Source of the DNA: Allomuricauda sp.
GTDB taxonomy: Bacteria; Bacteroidota; Bacteroidia; Flavobacteriales; Flavobacteriaceae
NCBI RefSeq assembly: GCF_013911645.1
Contig: NZ_JACESV010000001.1
Location: forward strand, 682,001-746,000
Reading direction: 5' to 3'
Length of the DNA stretch: 64,000 bases
The position numbers were made by a program, and so were the translations under genes. The notes beneath the pieces were generated by a model. It did not search any database. It was not told the DNA's origin and saw only the letters and a list, made by a program, of their open reading frames with translations. This document shows positions 21,023 to 28,515 of this stretch, in pieces. Every line of letters starts with the position of its first letter. Positions within the stretch are counted from its first letter, which is position 1.

Positions 21023-21421
21023 TCAATTATCCAGTTTTTCCAAAATATAATCAGGGCATTTTATGGGCCTACCCGTTTTTTTATCCATAAACGCCAAAAC
21101 GGTATTTGCGGTGGCCAACAACTCACCTGACTCGTTGATCAAGGTATAATCGAACTCGATTTTTACCATTGGTTTGGATTTGAGTTGCGTCTTTACAGTT
21201 AACAAATCATCGTACAGCGCAGACTTTTTGTAGTTGATGTGTAAGGAAATTACGGGTAGCATTATGCCATTATCCTCCATACTCTTGTAGGTAATCCCCA
21301 TGGCTCTCAACCACTCTACCCGACCCAATTCAAAATACTGTGTATAGTTTCCGTGGTAAACAACCCCCATTTGGTCGGTTTCTGCATATCGAACCCGAAA
21401 AGAATATGAATTTAGACCCAT
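21023..21421 (-). CDS. Acyl-CoA thioesterase, YbgC/FadM-like
   Basis: A 132-residue hotdog-fold thioesterase. The motif RYAETDQMGVVYHGNYTQYF (residues about 10-29) contains the catalytic aspartate and the YHGNY loop of 4-hydroxybenzoyl-CoA-type thioesterases. It probably hydrolyses a short- or medium-chain acyl-CoA in the cytoplasm. It stands alone: the dnaA gene diverges from it 201 bases away, and the yigZ-like gene converges on it across island C. Confidence 0.9.
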   Translation of the reverse strand: MGLNSYSFRVRYAETDQMGVVYHGNYTQYFELGRVEWLRAMGITYKSMEDNGIMLPVISLHINYKKSALYDDLLTVKTQLKSKPMVKIEFDYTLINESGELLATANTVLAFMDKKTGRPIKCPDYILEKLDN

Positions 21422-21622
21422 TTTTAACTGAAAAATTATATATTTAGAGGCTTGCTTATTTTGAGGGTAACATGCGAAAAAAAAACAAAACTTTCAATGC
21501 CGATTTCATTTTTTTTTTAAAAGATTTGTTCACATATTTGTCGCATCCAATAAGCATCCTATAACCCTTTAGATGCTTGCTCTTAAATATTAAAGCTAAC
21601 CATTAAACAAGGAAAAACTTCT

Positions 21623-23047
21623 ATGAGTGTTACTGCTAATTCCGTATGGAACAATTGTTTGGTTTTTATCCAAGATAATATCCAACCGCAGGCATTCAAA
21701 ACGTGGTTTGAGCCCATCAAACCTATTAAGTTAACCGATAAGGCACTTAGCATTCAAGTACCCAGTAAGTTTTTCTACGAATGGCTCGAAGAACATTATG
21801 TAAAGCTTTTAAAAGTTGCCTTGACGCGTGAGTTGGGGAGCAACGCAAAGCTCATCTATGTTATAAAAATGGAGAACAAGTACGGCAACAAGGAACCTTT
21901 TACGGAACAAATACCAAGTTCCAACCGTACTGCCGTGGGACCACAGGAATTGGATGTGCCGATTACCTCTAAAAGCCCCGAATTAAAAAATCCGTTTGTG
22001 ATACCTGGTATTCGAAATATAAAAATTGAATCCCAGTTAAATCCCAATTACAATTTTGACAATTTCCTGGAAGGAGACTCCAACCGTTTGGCAAGATCGG
22101 CCGGTATGGCCGTGGCCAACAAACCCGGGGGAACATCATTTAACCCATTATTGGTTTTTGGTGGCGTTGGTTTGGGAAAAACCCACTTGGCACATGCCAT
22201 TGGGGTGGAAATAAAAGATAAGTATCCTGAAAAGACCGTTCTCTATATTTCTGCTGAAAAATTTACCCAGCAATATATAGAGTCCGTAAAAAAGAATACC
22301 CGAAACGATTTCATCCACTTCTACCAATTGATAGATGTTCTTATTATTGATGATGTACAATTTCTATCCGGTAAATCTGGAACACAAGATGTGTTCTTCC
22401 ATATATTCAATCACTTGCACCAAAATGGCAAGCAGGTAATTTTAACATCGGACAAAGCTCCTGTGGATATGCAGGACATTGAACAGCGTTTGTTGTCCCG
22501 TTTCAAATGGGGACTGTCAGCAGAATTGCAAAGTCCCGATTACGAAACGCGTGTTTCCATCTTAAAAAACAAATTGTACCGAGACGGGGTCGAGATGCCG
22601 GAGGATATCATCGACCACGTAGCAAAGAACATCAAAACCAATATCCGTGAACTGGAAGGTGCCATTATTTCATTGATTGCACAGTCTTCCTTCAACAAAC
22701 GTGAGGTTACCTTGGAACTTGCGCAACAGGTAGTGGAGAAGTTCGTGAAAAATACCAAGCGCGAAGTGTCTATCGACTACATTCAAAAAGTGGTGTCCGA
22801 TTACTTTGAAATGGATGTGGCCACACTTCAATCCAAAACAAGAAAGCGCCATATTGTACAAGCGAGGCAATTGGCCATGTTCTTTGCAAAAAAATTCACC
22901 AAGGCATCTTTGGCAAGCATTGGGTCTCAGATTGGAAAACGGGACCACGCTACCGTGCTCCATGCATGCAAAACAGTGGACAACCTTGCGGAAACCGATA
23001 AACAATTCAGAAAATACATTGAGGATTTGAGCAAGAAGTTCTCTTAA
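21623..23047 (+). CDS. dnaA: Chromosomal replication initiator DnaA
   Basis: DnaA binds oriC and opens it for replication. The 474-residue protein has domain I with SVWNNCLVFIQDNIQPQAFKTW trimmed to the family pattern, a linker to about residue 135, AAA+ domain III with Walker A GGVGLGKTH (about 185-193) and Walker B VLIIDDVQFL, and domain IV with the DnaA-box-binding signature KRDHATVLHACKTV near the C-terminus. It is not next to dnaN or recF, and I see no cluster of TTATCCACA boxes in the 201 bp upstream, so the origin is probably elsewhere. Confidence 0.98.
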   Translation: MSVTANSVWNNCLVFIQDNIQPQAFKTWFEPIKPIKLTDKALSIQVPSKFFYEWLEEHYVKLLKVALTRELGSNAKLIYVIKMENKYGNKEPFTEQIPSSNRTAVGPQELDVPITSKSPELKNPFVIPGIRNIKIESQLNPNYNFDNFLEGDSNRLARSAGMAVANKPGGTSFNPLLVFGGVGLGKTHLAHAIGVEIKDKYPEKTVLYISAEKFTQQYIESVKKNTRNDFIHFYQLIDVLIIDDVQFLSGKSGTQDVFFHIFNHLHQNGKQVILTSDKAPVDMQDIEQRLLSRFKWGLSAELQSPDYETRVSILKNKLYRDGVEMPEDIIDHVAKNIKTNIRELEGAIISLIAQSSFNKREVTLELAQQVVEKFVKNTKREVSIDYIQKVVSDYFEMDVATLQSKTRKRHIVQARQLAMFFAKKFTKASLASIGSQIGKRDHATVLHACKTVDNLAETDKQFRKYIEDLSKKFS

Positions 23048-23066
23048 CAACTTCACAGCAACATTT

Positions 23067-23519
23067 ATGAAAACCAAAGTTTTGATGGTCTGCTTGGGAA
23101 ACATTTGCAGATCACCATTGGCCGAAGGCATTTTGCAATCTAAAGTTGACCCGGCTTCTGTTTTTGTTGATTCCGCTGGCACGGCCGGATACCATGTTGG
23201 CAACCCTCCAGATGAACGCTCCATAGCAGTCGCCCATAAATATGGACTTAACATTGAGCATCAGAAGTGCAGAAAGTTCTCAAAAGAGGATTTTTCGGAG
23301 TTTGACCATATCTACGTTATGGACCGAAGCAATTTTTCCGATGTGGCCAGCTTGGCAAAAAACAAAGAGGAGGCGAGCAAGGTAAAATTATTATTGAGCG
23401 AGATAGAATTGGGCACCCAAGAGGTGCCCGACCCTTATTATGGTGGCAACGATGGCTTTGAAAATGTGTACCAAATGATAGATAAGGCTTGTGAGGTAAT
23501 TGCGAAAAAACTAAATTAA
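23067..23519 (+). CDS. Low-molecular-weight protein-tyrosine phosphatase
   Basis: A 150-residue phosphatase with the P-loop CLGNICRSP at residues 9-17 (Cys nucleophile, Arg) and the general acid loop DPYYGG near residue 130. Such enzymes dephosphorylate tyrosine kinases of exopolysaccharide systems or act as arsenate-reductase relatives; the DPYY form favours protein-tyrosine phosphatase. It begins 19 bases after dnaA and ends 4 bases before the RsmI-like gene, probably one transcript. Confidence 0.93.
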   Translation: MKTKVLMVCLGNICRSPLAEGILQSKVDPASVFVDSAGTAGYHVGNPPDERSIAVAHKYGLNIEHQKCRKFSKEDFSEFDHIYVMDRSNFSDVASLAKNKEEASKVKLLLSEIELGTQEVPDPYYGGNDGFENVYQMIDKACEVIAKKLN

Positions 23520-23523
23520 TCCC

Positions 23524-24252
23524 ATGGAAGAGGAAAAACCTGGATTGGTCGTGGGCAAAGTTTACTTGATTCCCACAACTTTGGGAGATAATGCACCTTT
23601 GGAAGTGTTGCCTATTTCGGTAAAGGGAACCATTGAACGAATTGACCACTACATTGTTGAAAATGAAAAGACGGCCAGGCGATTCATAAAACGAGTAAGC
23701 CCCAGCAAATCGCAACCTGACCTCCACCTACAATTGTTGAACAAATACACCGATCCAGAAGAAATTCCCTCATTTTTGGATCCATGCATCCATGGTTTTG
23801 ATATAGGTGTGTTATCCGAAGCTGGATGCCCAGGTATTGCCGATCCTGGAGCAGATGTGGTTCGTGTGGCGCACGAAAAAAGAATCCAAGTGGTTCCGTT
23901 AGTGGGCCCCTCCTCCATTTTAATGGCCATGATGAGCAGCGGCATGAACGGCCAGAACTTTGCTTTTAATGGTTATTTGCCCATTGACAATGCCGAACGC
24001 AAAAAAATGGTGAAAGGTTTAGAGCGATTATCCCGAGACAAAGGGCAATCCCAAATTTTCATGGAAACGCCTTATCGGAACAACAAACTGGTAAAGGAAC
24101 TTTTAAAAACGCTGCAAAAGTCGACCCGGTTGTGCATTGCCTGCGACATTACATTGCCAACGGAATTTATTTCAACGAAAAGCGTTCATGAATGGAGCGA
24201 AATTGAGTTGGATTTGGACAAAAGACCAACGATATATATTATTCAAGCATAA
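23524..24252 (+). CDS. RsmI-like SAM-dependent methyltransferase
   Basis: A 242-residue tetrapyrrole-methylase-fold protein related to RsmI, the 16S rRNA C1402 ribose methylase. It retains GVLSEAGCPGIADPGADVV (about residues 98-116) and LVGPSSILMAMMSSG, but lacks the N-terminal GTLYVVATPIGN form typical of true RsmI. The last 40 codons, stop codon and start of the terminator (24135-24260) are repeated at 26497-26622, beyond an AT-rich block. The gene remains intact, so the block sits behind a complete 3' end. Confidence 0.88.
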   Translation: MEEEKPGLVVGKVYLIPTTLGDNAPLEVLPISVKGTIERIDHYIVENEKTARRFIKRVSPSKSQPDLHLQLLNKYTDPEEIPSFLDPCIHGFDIGVLSEAGCPGIADPGADVVRVAHEKRIQVVPLVGPSSILMAMMSSGMNGQNFAFNGYLPIDNAERKKMVKGLERLSRDKGQSQIFMETPYRNNKLVKELLKTLQKSTRLCIACDITLPTEFISTKSVHEWSEIELDLDKRPTIYIIQA

Positions 24253-24260
24253 AAAAAGCC
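24135..24260 (+). repeat. 126-bp direct repeat, left copy (inside RsmI-like gene)
   Basis: Aligns without gaps to 26497-26622 with 6 mismatches. Four are silent and two change Cys to Tyr in the right copy. It covers the last 39 codons, the stop codon and the A-run plus GCC of the terminator. Confidence 0.95.
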
Positions 24261-24283
24261 TTGACTGAAATTCAGCTTTTTTA
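24252..24283. terminator. Bidirectional terminator after the RsmI-like gene
   Basis: AAAAAAGC (24252-24259) pairs with GCTTTTTT (24275-24282), with an inner CTGAA/TTCAG stem. It serves the methyltransferase on the plus strand and the small membrane gene on the minus strand. Confidence 0.7.
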
Positions 24284-24478
24284 TTCCTTTTCTTCCGGAT
24301 TATCACTTCCCCAAGAAATAATCAGGAAAGCCAAAACCACTGTAATTAAAAATCCTGCTATGGTATAGTTTGAAAAGGCACCTTCCTTAAAAAAGTAAAT
24401 CCCTATCACCAACGACATCACAGCAAGCGCTATCTTGGATTTTCTTCTTTTTAAATGTCTGAAAATATCTTTCATCAA
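24281..24478 (-). CDS. Small two-helix membrane protein
   Basis: A 65-residue protein of unknown family. A basic N-terminus (KDIFRHLKRRKSK) precedes a helix KIALAVMSLVIGIYFF and a second helix YTIAGFLITVVLAFLIISW, ending with an acidic tail DNPEEKE. The charge distribution suggests both ends lie in the cytoplasm. It starts 6 bases after the second CPBP gene and is probably the last gene of the block's operon. Its size and place fit an accessory immunity protein, which is inference. Confidence 0.6.
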   Translation of the reverse strand: MMKDIFRHLKRRKSKIALAVMSLVIGIYFFKEGAFSNYTIAGFLITVVLAFLIISWGSDNPEEKE

Positions 24479-24484
24479 AATATT

Positions 24485-25114
24485 TTAAGAATAAGCAGTT
24501 ATTAGTCTTAACCCAACAAAAATATTGATTATTGAATGAAAAACAACCGTAATAGTAGAAGTGCGATATCTATTGGAAATAAAGGAAAAACTAAACGCAA
24601 TAAAAATAATTTTTATGGGATTGTAGGCAATTATATGAGAGATTGACCAAAGTACTGCGTTAATAATCCATGCATTTTTTCCATATCTCGCAACCTGTCT
24701 TTTAATCCAGTAACCTCTCCAAAAAAGTTCTTCAAAAACACCGCCAAATACGAGCCCCACAACAATTAGAGCCTTTATGGTATTGTTTGGTCTATATACT
24801 CCCACCAGCATTTGAACTGGTGGAAAAATTTTTCCATTCAAAATGTGAACAAAAAGCATATTGACAAGCATGGTCAATACAATAGCTGATAAAAAAATAC
24901 CAGTACTGATTAAAAAATTTTTGAATGTTATCTTTTTCAGATTAAGAAAATCACAGATTTGAGCAAGGCCATAGCTCTCGATGCTCTTGTGCAAACCATA
25001 AAAAACCAAAACGAAGAATAAAATACTTATACAGAATATTGGCAATACAAAAGTTGAATACTGTACGTCCCCAAAAAGTTTATATCCTAAGTGTGGAGTA
25101 ATCCAACAACACAA
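24485..25114 (-). CDS. CPBP-family intramembrane metalloprotease, second copy (start uncertain)
   Basis: At least 209 residues with about six hydrophobic helices and all three CPBP (CAAX/Abi) motifs: EELFWR (E-E-x3-R), the SISH region and HSIIN (H-x3-N). This family processes prenylated proteins in eukaryotes and includes bacteriocin-immunity proteins in bacteria. The frame has no ATG or GTG at its 5' end. It runs open back to the stop codon of the upstream CPBP gene at 25166-25168, in the same frame, and the first usable codon is TTG (25112-25114). An ATG at 25162-25164, just past that stop, begins a 25-codon hydrophobic frame shifted by one, so a frameshift may have split the N-terminus. 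Confidence 0.75.
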   Translation of the reverse strand: MCCWITPHLGYKLFGDVQYSTFVLPIFCISILFFVLVFYGLHKSIESYGLAQICDFLNLKKITFKNFLISTGIFLSAIVLTMLVNMLFVHILNGKIFPPVQMLVGVYRPNNTIKALIVVGLVFGGVFEELFWRGYWIKRQVARYGKNAWIINAVLWSISHIIAYNPIKIIFIAFSFSFISNRYRTSTITVVFHSIINIFVGLRLITAYS

Positions 25115-25165
25115 ATTACAAAAGAAAGCACCATACAGTACAATGTAAATTGTACAGAACTCATG

Positions 25166-25912
25166 TTAAATAGAAAACTTGGAAATATACTTCTTTACAG
25201 TAAGAATTAATATCCCTAAACCAGTGATAACAAGAAGCCAATAACCCAACCCAAAATTCAAATCCTCTAATATTTTGAAATAAACATCCCTATTTGCGCC
25301 TTGAAATCCAATTGCAATCAAATTAATGAATATGTGAGTCATTATTGGAATTAAAAGATTTTTGGATTTGAAATAAACTATTGACAACAGAACACCTAGG
25401 CAAAAAGTGAATAAAAAGAGGTTTAAAGAATAAATGTGAAATGACGCAAAAAGTAAGGATGATAATAAAATAGAAAAGACTTTTTTCTTAGAGTACTGGA
25501 AAAATTTGGTCAAGACAATTTGTCTACATAGAATTTCCTCAGAAATCGGCACTATAAAAACAGCCAATAACGGTCTTAAGGCAAAGAAACTCTCGTTACT
25601 AGGATTTAATTGGTTTATACTCAGATAACCAAAAATTAAATCAAAGTTGAACACAGGGTCTAATGACAATTTTGAGGAAATGGCCAGTAGGATAGAAATT
25701 AATATTAAACCATTCCGATATTTAAATTCTACAAGGTAATTTTTTGTTTTTCTTTTCTCAAAAAAGTAAAAGTAGATTATTGTTAAAATATTAAATACAA
25801 ATATTATTAAAAATAAATCTTTAGGATTCCATTTTAAGAGATTGAACAGAAAGTTTGGCAAAAAGTACAGTAAGATAAATAGTGAGATTGCAAGAAATAT
25901 CGACTTAAGCAT
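25166..25912 (-). CDS. CPBP-family intramembrane metalloprotease, first copy
   Basis: A 248-residue polytopic membrane protein with about seven hydrophobic helices. The CPBP motifs are complete: EEILCR (E-E-x3-R), FASFH (F-x3-H) and HIFIN (H-x3-N). Members act inside the membrane as glutamate proteases; in many peptide-bacteriocin loci they protect the producer. It lies 77 bases after the double-glycine precursor, behind a strong hairpin, and directly before a second CPBP gene. The coding sequence is very AT-rich, unlike the backbone, suggesting transfer. Confidence 0.88.
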   Translation of the reverse strand: MLKSIFLAISLFILLYFLPNFLFNLLKWNPKDLFLIIFVFNILTIIYFYFFEKRKTKNYLVEFKYRNGLILISILLAISSKLSLDPVFNFDLIFGYLSINQLNPSNESFFALRPLLAVFIVPISEEILCRQIVLTKFFQYSKKKVFSILLSSLLFASFHIYSLNLFLFTFCLGVLLSIVYFKSKNLLIPIMTHIFINLIAIGFQGANRDVYFKILEDLNFGLGYWLLVITGLGILILTVKKYISKFSI

Positions 25913-25935
25913 TTTTTAAATTAATATTTTATTCA

Positions 25936-25975
25936 ACAAAAAAACAGTCCTCTCAATTAGAAATTGAGAGGACTG
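25936..25975 (-). terminator. Strong hairpin between precursor and protease genes
   Basis: A perfect 14-bp stem CAGTCCTCTCAATT (25945-25958) with AATTGAGAGGACTG (25962-25975), loop of three bases, followed on the minus strand by seven T. It would end most transcripts after the precursor, leaving lower read-through into the protease genes. Confidence 0.93.
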
Positions 25976-25989
25976 CATTAAATGGAATT

Positions 25990-26397
25990 TTATTCAGGAC
26001 AATTTCCTGCGCCATAGGCGGTAGCCCAAATATCTTGTGGTGTTGCACCTTGCTTAGGATATCTTCCGCCACGAGGTGAATTACCATATATATAATTGTG
26101 CCATTGGTCAGCTACCTCTCCATAATAAGAACCTGTAGCAGCCGCTCCTCTATATGAATTTCCAAAACCTAAGGCACCGCCTATTGTATCCATAAAGGCA
26201 CCCCATGCTTCGGAGAAACTAGAATGGGCAGCGCCATTACACCTTCTTGAGTCACATTTTGGACAGTTATCAATTATACCCCCACCAGGGCCATCATCAT
26301 TAGGCATGTGCATAATTTCAGCCCCTCCTTTAACTTCCAATAGTTCGTGTACGGGAACCGCTTCAAAATCGTTTAAACTTAATTTTTTGATACTCAT
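25990..26397 (-). CDS. Double-glycine leader peptide precursor (bacteriocin/RiPP-like)
   Basis: A 135-residue protein starting MSIKKLSLNDFEAVPVHELL and reaching VKGG at residues 22-25. This is the leader pattern of substrates of C39-peptidase ABC exporters and of Bacteroidota peptide precursors. The putative core of 110 residues is rich in Gly, Ala, Tyr and Trp and has four cysteines (45, 48, 53, 133), the first three as C-x2-C-x4-C. An in-frame ATG at 26478 exists, but homology of the leader favours 26397. No exporter or modifying enzyme is nearby, so processing would rely on genes elsewhere. Confidence 0.75.
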   Translation of the reverse strand: MSIKKLSLNDFEAVPVHELLEVKGGAEIMHMPNDDGPGGGIIDNCPKCDSRRCNGAAHSSFSEAWGAFMDTIGGALGFGNSYRGAAATGSYYGEVADQWHNYIYGNSPRGGRYPKQGATPQDIWATAYGAGNCPE

Positions 26398-26496
26398 AAT
26401 GGTTAATGTTTTTTTGTTAATATTGTCAAACCTACTTACAAATGGCATAAATCCAAATGATTTTTGAAGAAAATTCAAAAAATATACTTGATTCTA

Positions 26497-26622
26497 CATT
26501 GCATACGATATTACATTACCAACGGAATTTATTTCAACGAAAAGCGTTCATGAATGGAGCGAAATTGAGTTAGATTTGGACAAAAGACCGACGATATATA
26601 TTATTCAAGCATAAAAAAAGCC
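26497..26622 (+). repeat. 126-bp direct repeat, right copy (gene remnant)
   Basis: Encodes the last 39 residues of the RsmI-like protein (…TLPTEFISTKSVHEW… ending IYIIQA) with no start or upstream gene. It differs from 24135-24260 at six positions and is followed by a terminator. It is a remnant, probably of the resident or the incoming gene end. Confidence 0.95.
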
Positions 26623-26646
26623 CCGAAATTCGGAGCTTTTTTATTT
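26613..26646. terminator. Bidirectional terminator at the right edge of the block
   Basis: CCGAA-A-TTCGG extended by AAAAAGC/GCTTTTT with one internal mismatch, T-rich on both strands. It ends the lysozyme-like gene on the minus strand and originally the methyltransferase gene on the plus strand. Confidence 0.75.
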
Positions 26647-26663
26647 TAGTTCATCTGTACCAA

Positions 26664-27320
26664 TTATACTTTGGCATTTTTCTGCTGTTTGATGTTGGAA
26701 ATATCGTAACCCGCAAATTTTTTCATATAATACGAGATACTACTTCCGTAAGCATCGGTTACATCGTTTTGTCCATACGATCGTAGGTACTTCTTCACGT
26801 TTCCTGCTCCGGCCAAATGTGCCGCGGCCAAAATACCGGATTCCGTTACTTTGACACCTCCAATAGTTTTTCCGTTAAAGCGCTTGATGTCTCTTCTCAA
26901 AATCCATTTATTACGGGCAATGTTGGCTTCAAAAGCCTTTTCCTGAAGTTCTGGGTTACCCAAAAATTCATCCATATCGTAAACCCCCATCAAATTTAGG
27001 GTACTGCTACCAAACTGGTATTTGCCCAAATAACCCAATGTGTTTACGCTATGATATTTACCCTGGGATTCTTTAAAAGCGAGTGCTTCCTTAAAGCCAT
27101 TAAAGGCTTTGCCCAGAAAAGGAGGTGGTGTAACCTCGTCCTCGTCAAGAAGTGCAATGGAATCTTTCGGTGCAAAGATTTCCAAATTGGTCGTTACCTT
27201 TAGTGAATCAGGGATTTCAATATCCCTTTTATTCATTACGGTGTAAGAACCAAAACTTGTCAAAACTACGATCATGGCAAGATGCAGTATAAAACCTATC
27301 CATCTTTTCATAATGTTCAT
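26664..27320 (-). CDS. Membrane-anchored lysozyme-like (peptidoglycan hydrolase) protein
   Basis: A 218-residue protein with an N-terminal signal/anchor helix (WIGFILHLAMIVVLTSFG, about residues 7-24) and a periplasmic lysozyme-like domain. FKESQGKYHSVN places a likely catalytic Glu at residue 84, and GYLGKYQFGSSTLNLMGV and GILAAAHLAGAGNVKKYL match the goose-type/transglycosylase fold. It probably cuts peptidoglycan glycan strands. A second ATG three codons on (27311) is equally possible. It stands alone behind the remnant repeat and is followed upstream by mltG. Confidence 0.75.
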   Translation of the reverse strand: MNIMKRWIGFILHLAMIVVLTSFGSYTVMNKRDIEIPDSLKVTTNLEIFAPKDSIALLDEDEVTPPPFLGKAFNGFKEALAFKESQGKYHSVNTLGYLGKYQFGSSTLNLMGVYDMDEFLGNPELQEKAFEANIARNKWILRRDIKRFNGKTIGGVKVTESGILAAAHLAGAGNVKKYLRSYGQNDVTDAYGSSISYYMKKFAGYDISNIKQQKNAKV

Positions 27321-27471
27321 ATTTGTGATCTCAATACTATATACGTATCAAAAATCAAATTGGCCGGCAAATATAGGGGGAGTTAACTTAACGGATACCC
27401 TAAAGCTCATAAAGATTTCTTAAATCAGCCTTAAAATCCGTTAAAGTGATGAAAATCAACGATAAAGAACT

Positions 27472-28515
27472 TTATCTCATTACTTTTTGTTGATTCAACC
27501 ATCGGGTGTATTGTACTTTATTTCGGTTATGTTGCGCCAATGTCTTGGCAAACATGTGATATCCAAAGTTGGAAACATCGGCTACAAAATAGAGATAATC
27601 ATGTTTTTCAGGGTTCAAAACAGCGTCTATTGAAGTGATGTCCGGCATGGTGATCGGACCTGGAGGAACCCCTGCATATTTATAGGTGTTGTAGGGTGAA
27701 TCCATTTCCAAGTCACGGAAAAGCACTCTTTTTATAATGGTATCGTAGTTACCTGTTTCCTTTTTAATGGCATAAATAACCGTGGGGTCGGCCTGTAGTA
27801 ACATGCCCCTTCTTATTCGATTCAAATAAACACCGGCCACCCGTGGACGTTCATCCACCTTGGCGGTTTCCTTTTGAACTATGGCAGCCAGAGCAGTAAC
27901 CTCATTGGGAGTAAGACCTAGATTTTCAGCTTTTTGCTGGCGTTCATCGTTCCAAAAACGGTTATATTCAGTTCGCATTCTGTCCCTAAAACTCGTGGCG
28001 TCGGTATTCCAGAAAAATTCGTAGGTATTTGGAATGTACATGGCCAGTTTGGTGTCTTCGTCAAACTTGGTCTCTTCCAAAAAAACAGAATCGTTAAATG
28101 TTTGAAGCAAAGAAAGACTATCAGCTTCAATTTGTTCGGAAATCCTGCCCGCCAACAGGGCCAAGGATTCTTGATTGTTAAAAGACACTTGCACAGGGAT
28201 ATTGGCACTGCGCAGGGTATTGATGATCTCGTTGTTGTTCATCCCTTTTTTCAAAGCATATTTTCCAGCCTTAATATTGGCAATATATCCTTTGCGCTTG
28301 GCGACAGCTTCAAAAGTGGATAGCTCCTTCAACAAAGGTTCCAATGAGGTTTTTACATCGGAAAAAGATGCATCCGTTTCAATGTAAACAAATGCTTCAT
28401 CATTATTGAACTGTGTATTGGGGCTAAAAATGGCACTATAAATTTGATAAGCCACAAAACCGCAAATCAACAACCCCAAAATGGCTGTTGCCCAAAGTAC
28501 TTTTTTAAGATTCAT
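27472..28515 (-). CDS. mltG: Endolytic transglycosylase MltG
   Basis: MltG cuts nascent glycan strands at the inner membrane and so limits their length. The 347-residue protein has one N-terminal helix (VLWATAILGLLICGFVAYQI), a LysM-like region and the YceG catalytic core with IVQKETAKVDERPRVAGVYL, where Glu is the likely catalyst, followed by MLLQADPTVIYA and YNTYKYAGVPPGPI. The start overlaps the upstream GNAT gene by 11 bases. With dapF in the same operon it links cell-wall precursor synthesis and glycan processing. Confidence 0.95.
   Translation of the reverse strand: MNLKKVLWATAILGLLICGFVAYQIYSAIFSPNTQFNNDEAFVYIETDASFSDVKTSLEPLLKELSTFEAVAKRKGYIANIKAGKYALKKGMNNNEIINTLRSANIPVQVSFNNQESLALLAGRISEQIEADSLSLLQTFNDSVFLEETKFDEDTKLAMYIPNTYEFFWNTDATSFRDRMRTEYNRFWNDERQQKAENLGLTPNEVTALAAIVQKETAKVDERPRVAGVYLNRIRRGMLLQADPTVIYAIKKETGNYDTIIKRVLFRDLEMDSPYNTYKYAGVPPGPITMPDITSIDAVLNPEKHDYLYFVADVSNFGYHMFAKTLAQHNRNKVQYTRWLNQQKVMR

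Larger units (their letters stand above)
24261..26496. mobile_element. AT-rich inserted block between direct repeats
   Basis: The 2236 bp lying between the two 126-bp copies of the methyltransferase 3' end. All four genes in it run on the minus strand: a double-glycine-leader precursor, two CPBP proteases and a two-helix membrane protein. Its AT content is visibly higher than that of flanking genes. No integrase or transposase is present, so how it arrived is unclear; recombination between homologous gene ends would explain the repeat structure. Confidence 0.7.

Noticed and set aside
21422..21622. Possible oriC upstream of dnaA
   Set aside because: No cluster of DnaA boxes or AT-rich repeated 13-mers is visible.
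24261..26496. Classical transposon or phage origin of the block
   Set aside because: No transposase, integrase, terminal inverted repeats or phage genes; the boundary repeats are copies of a host gene end.
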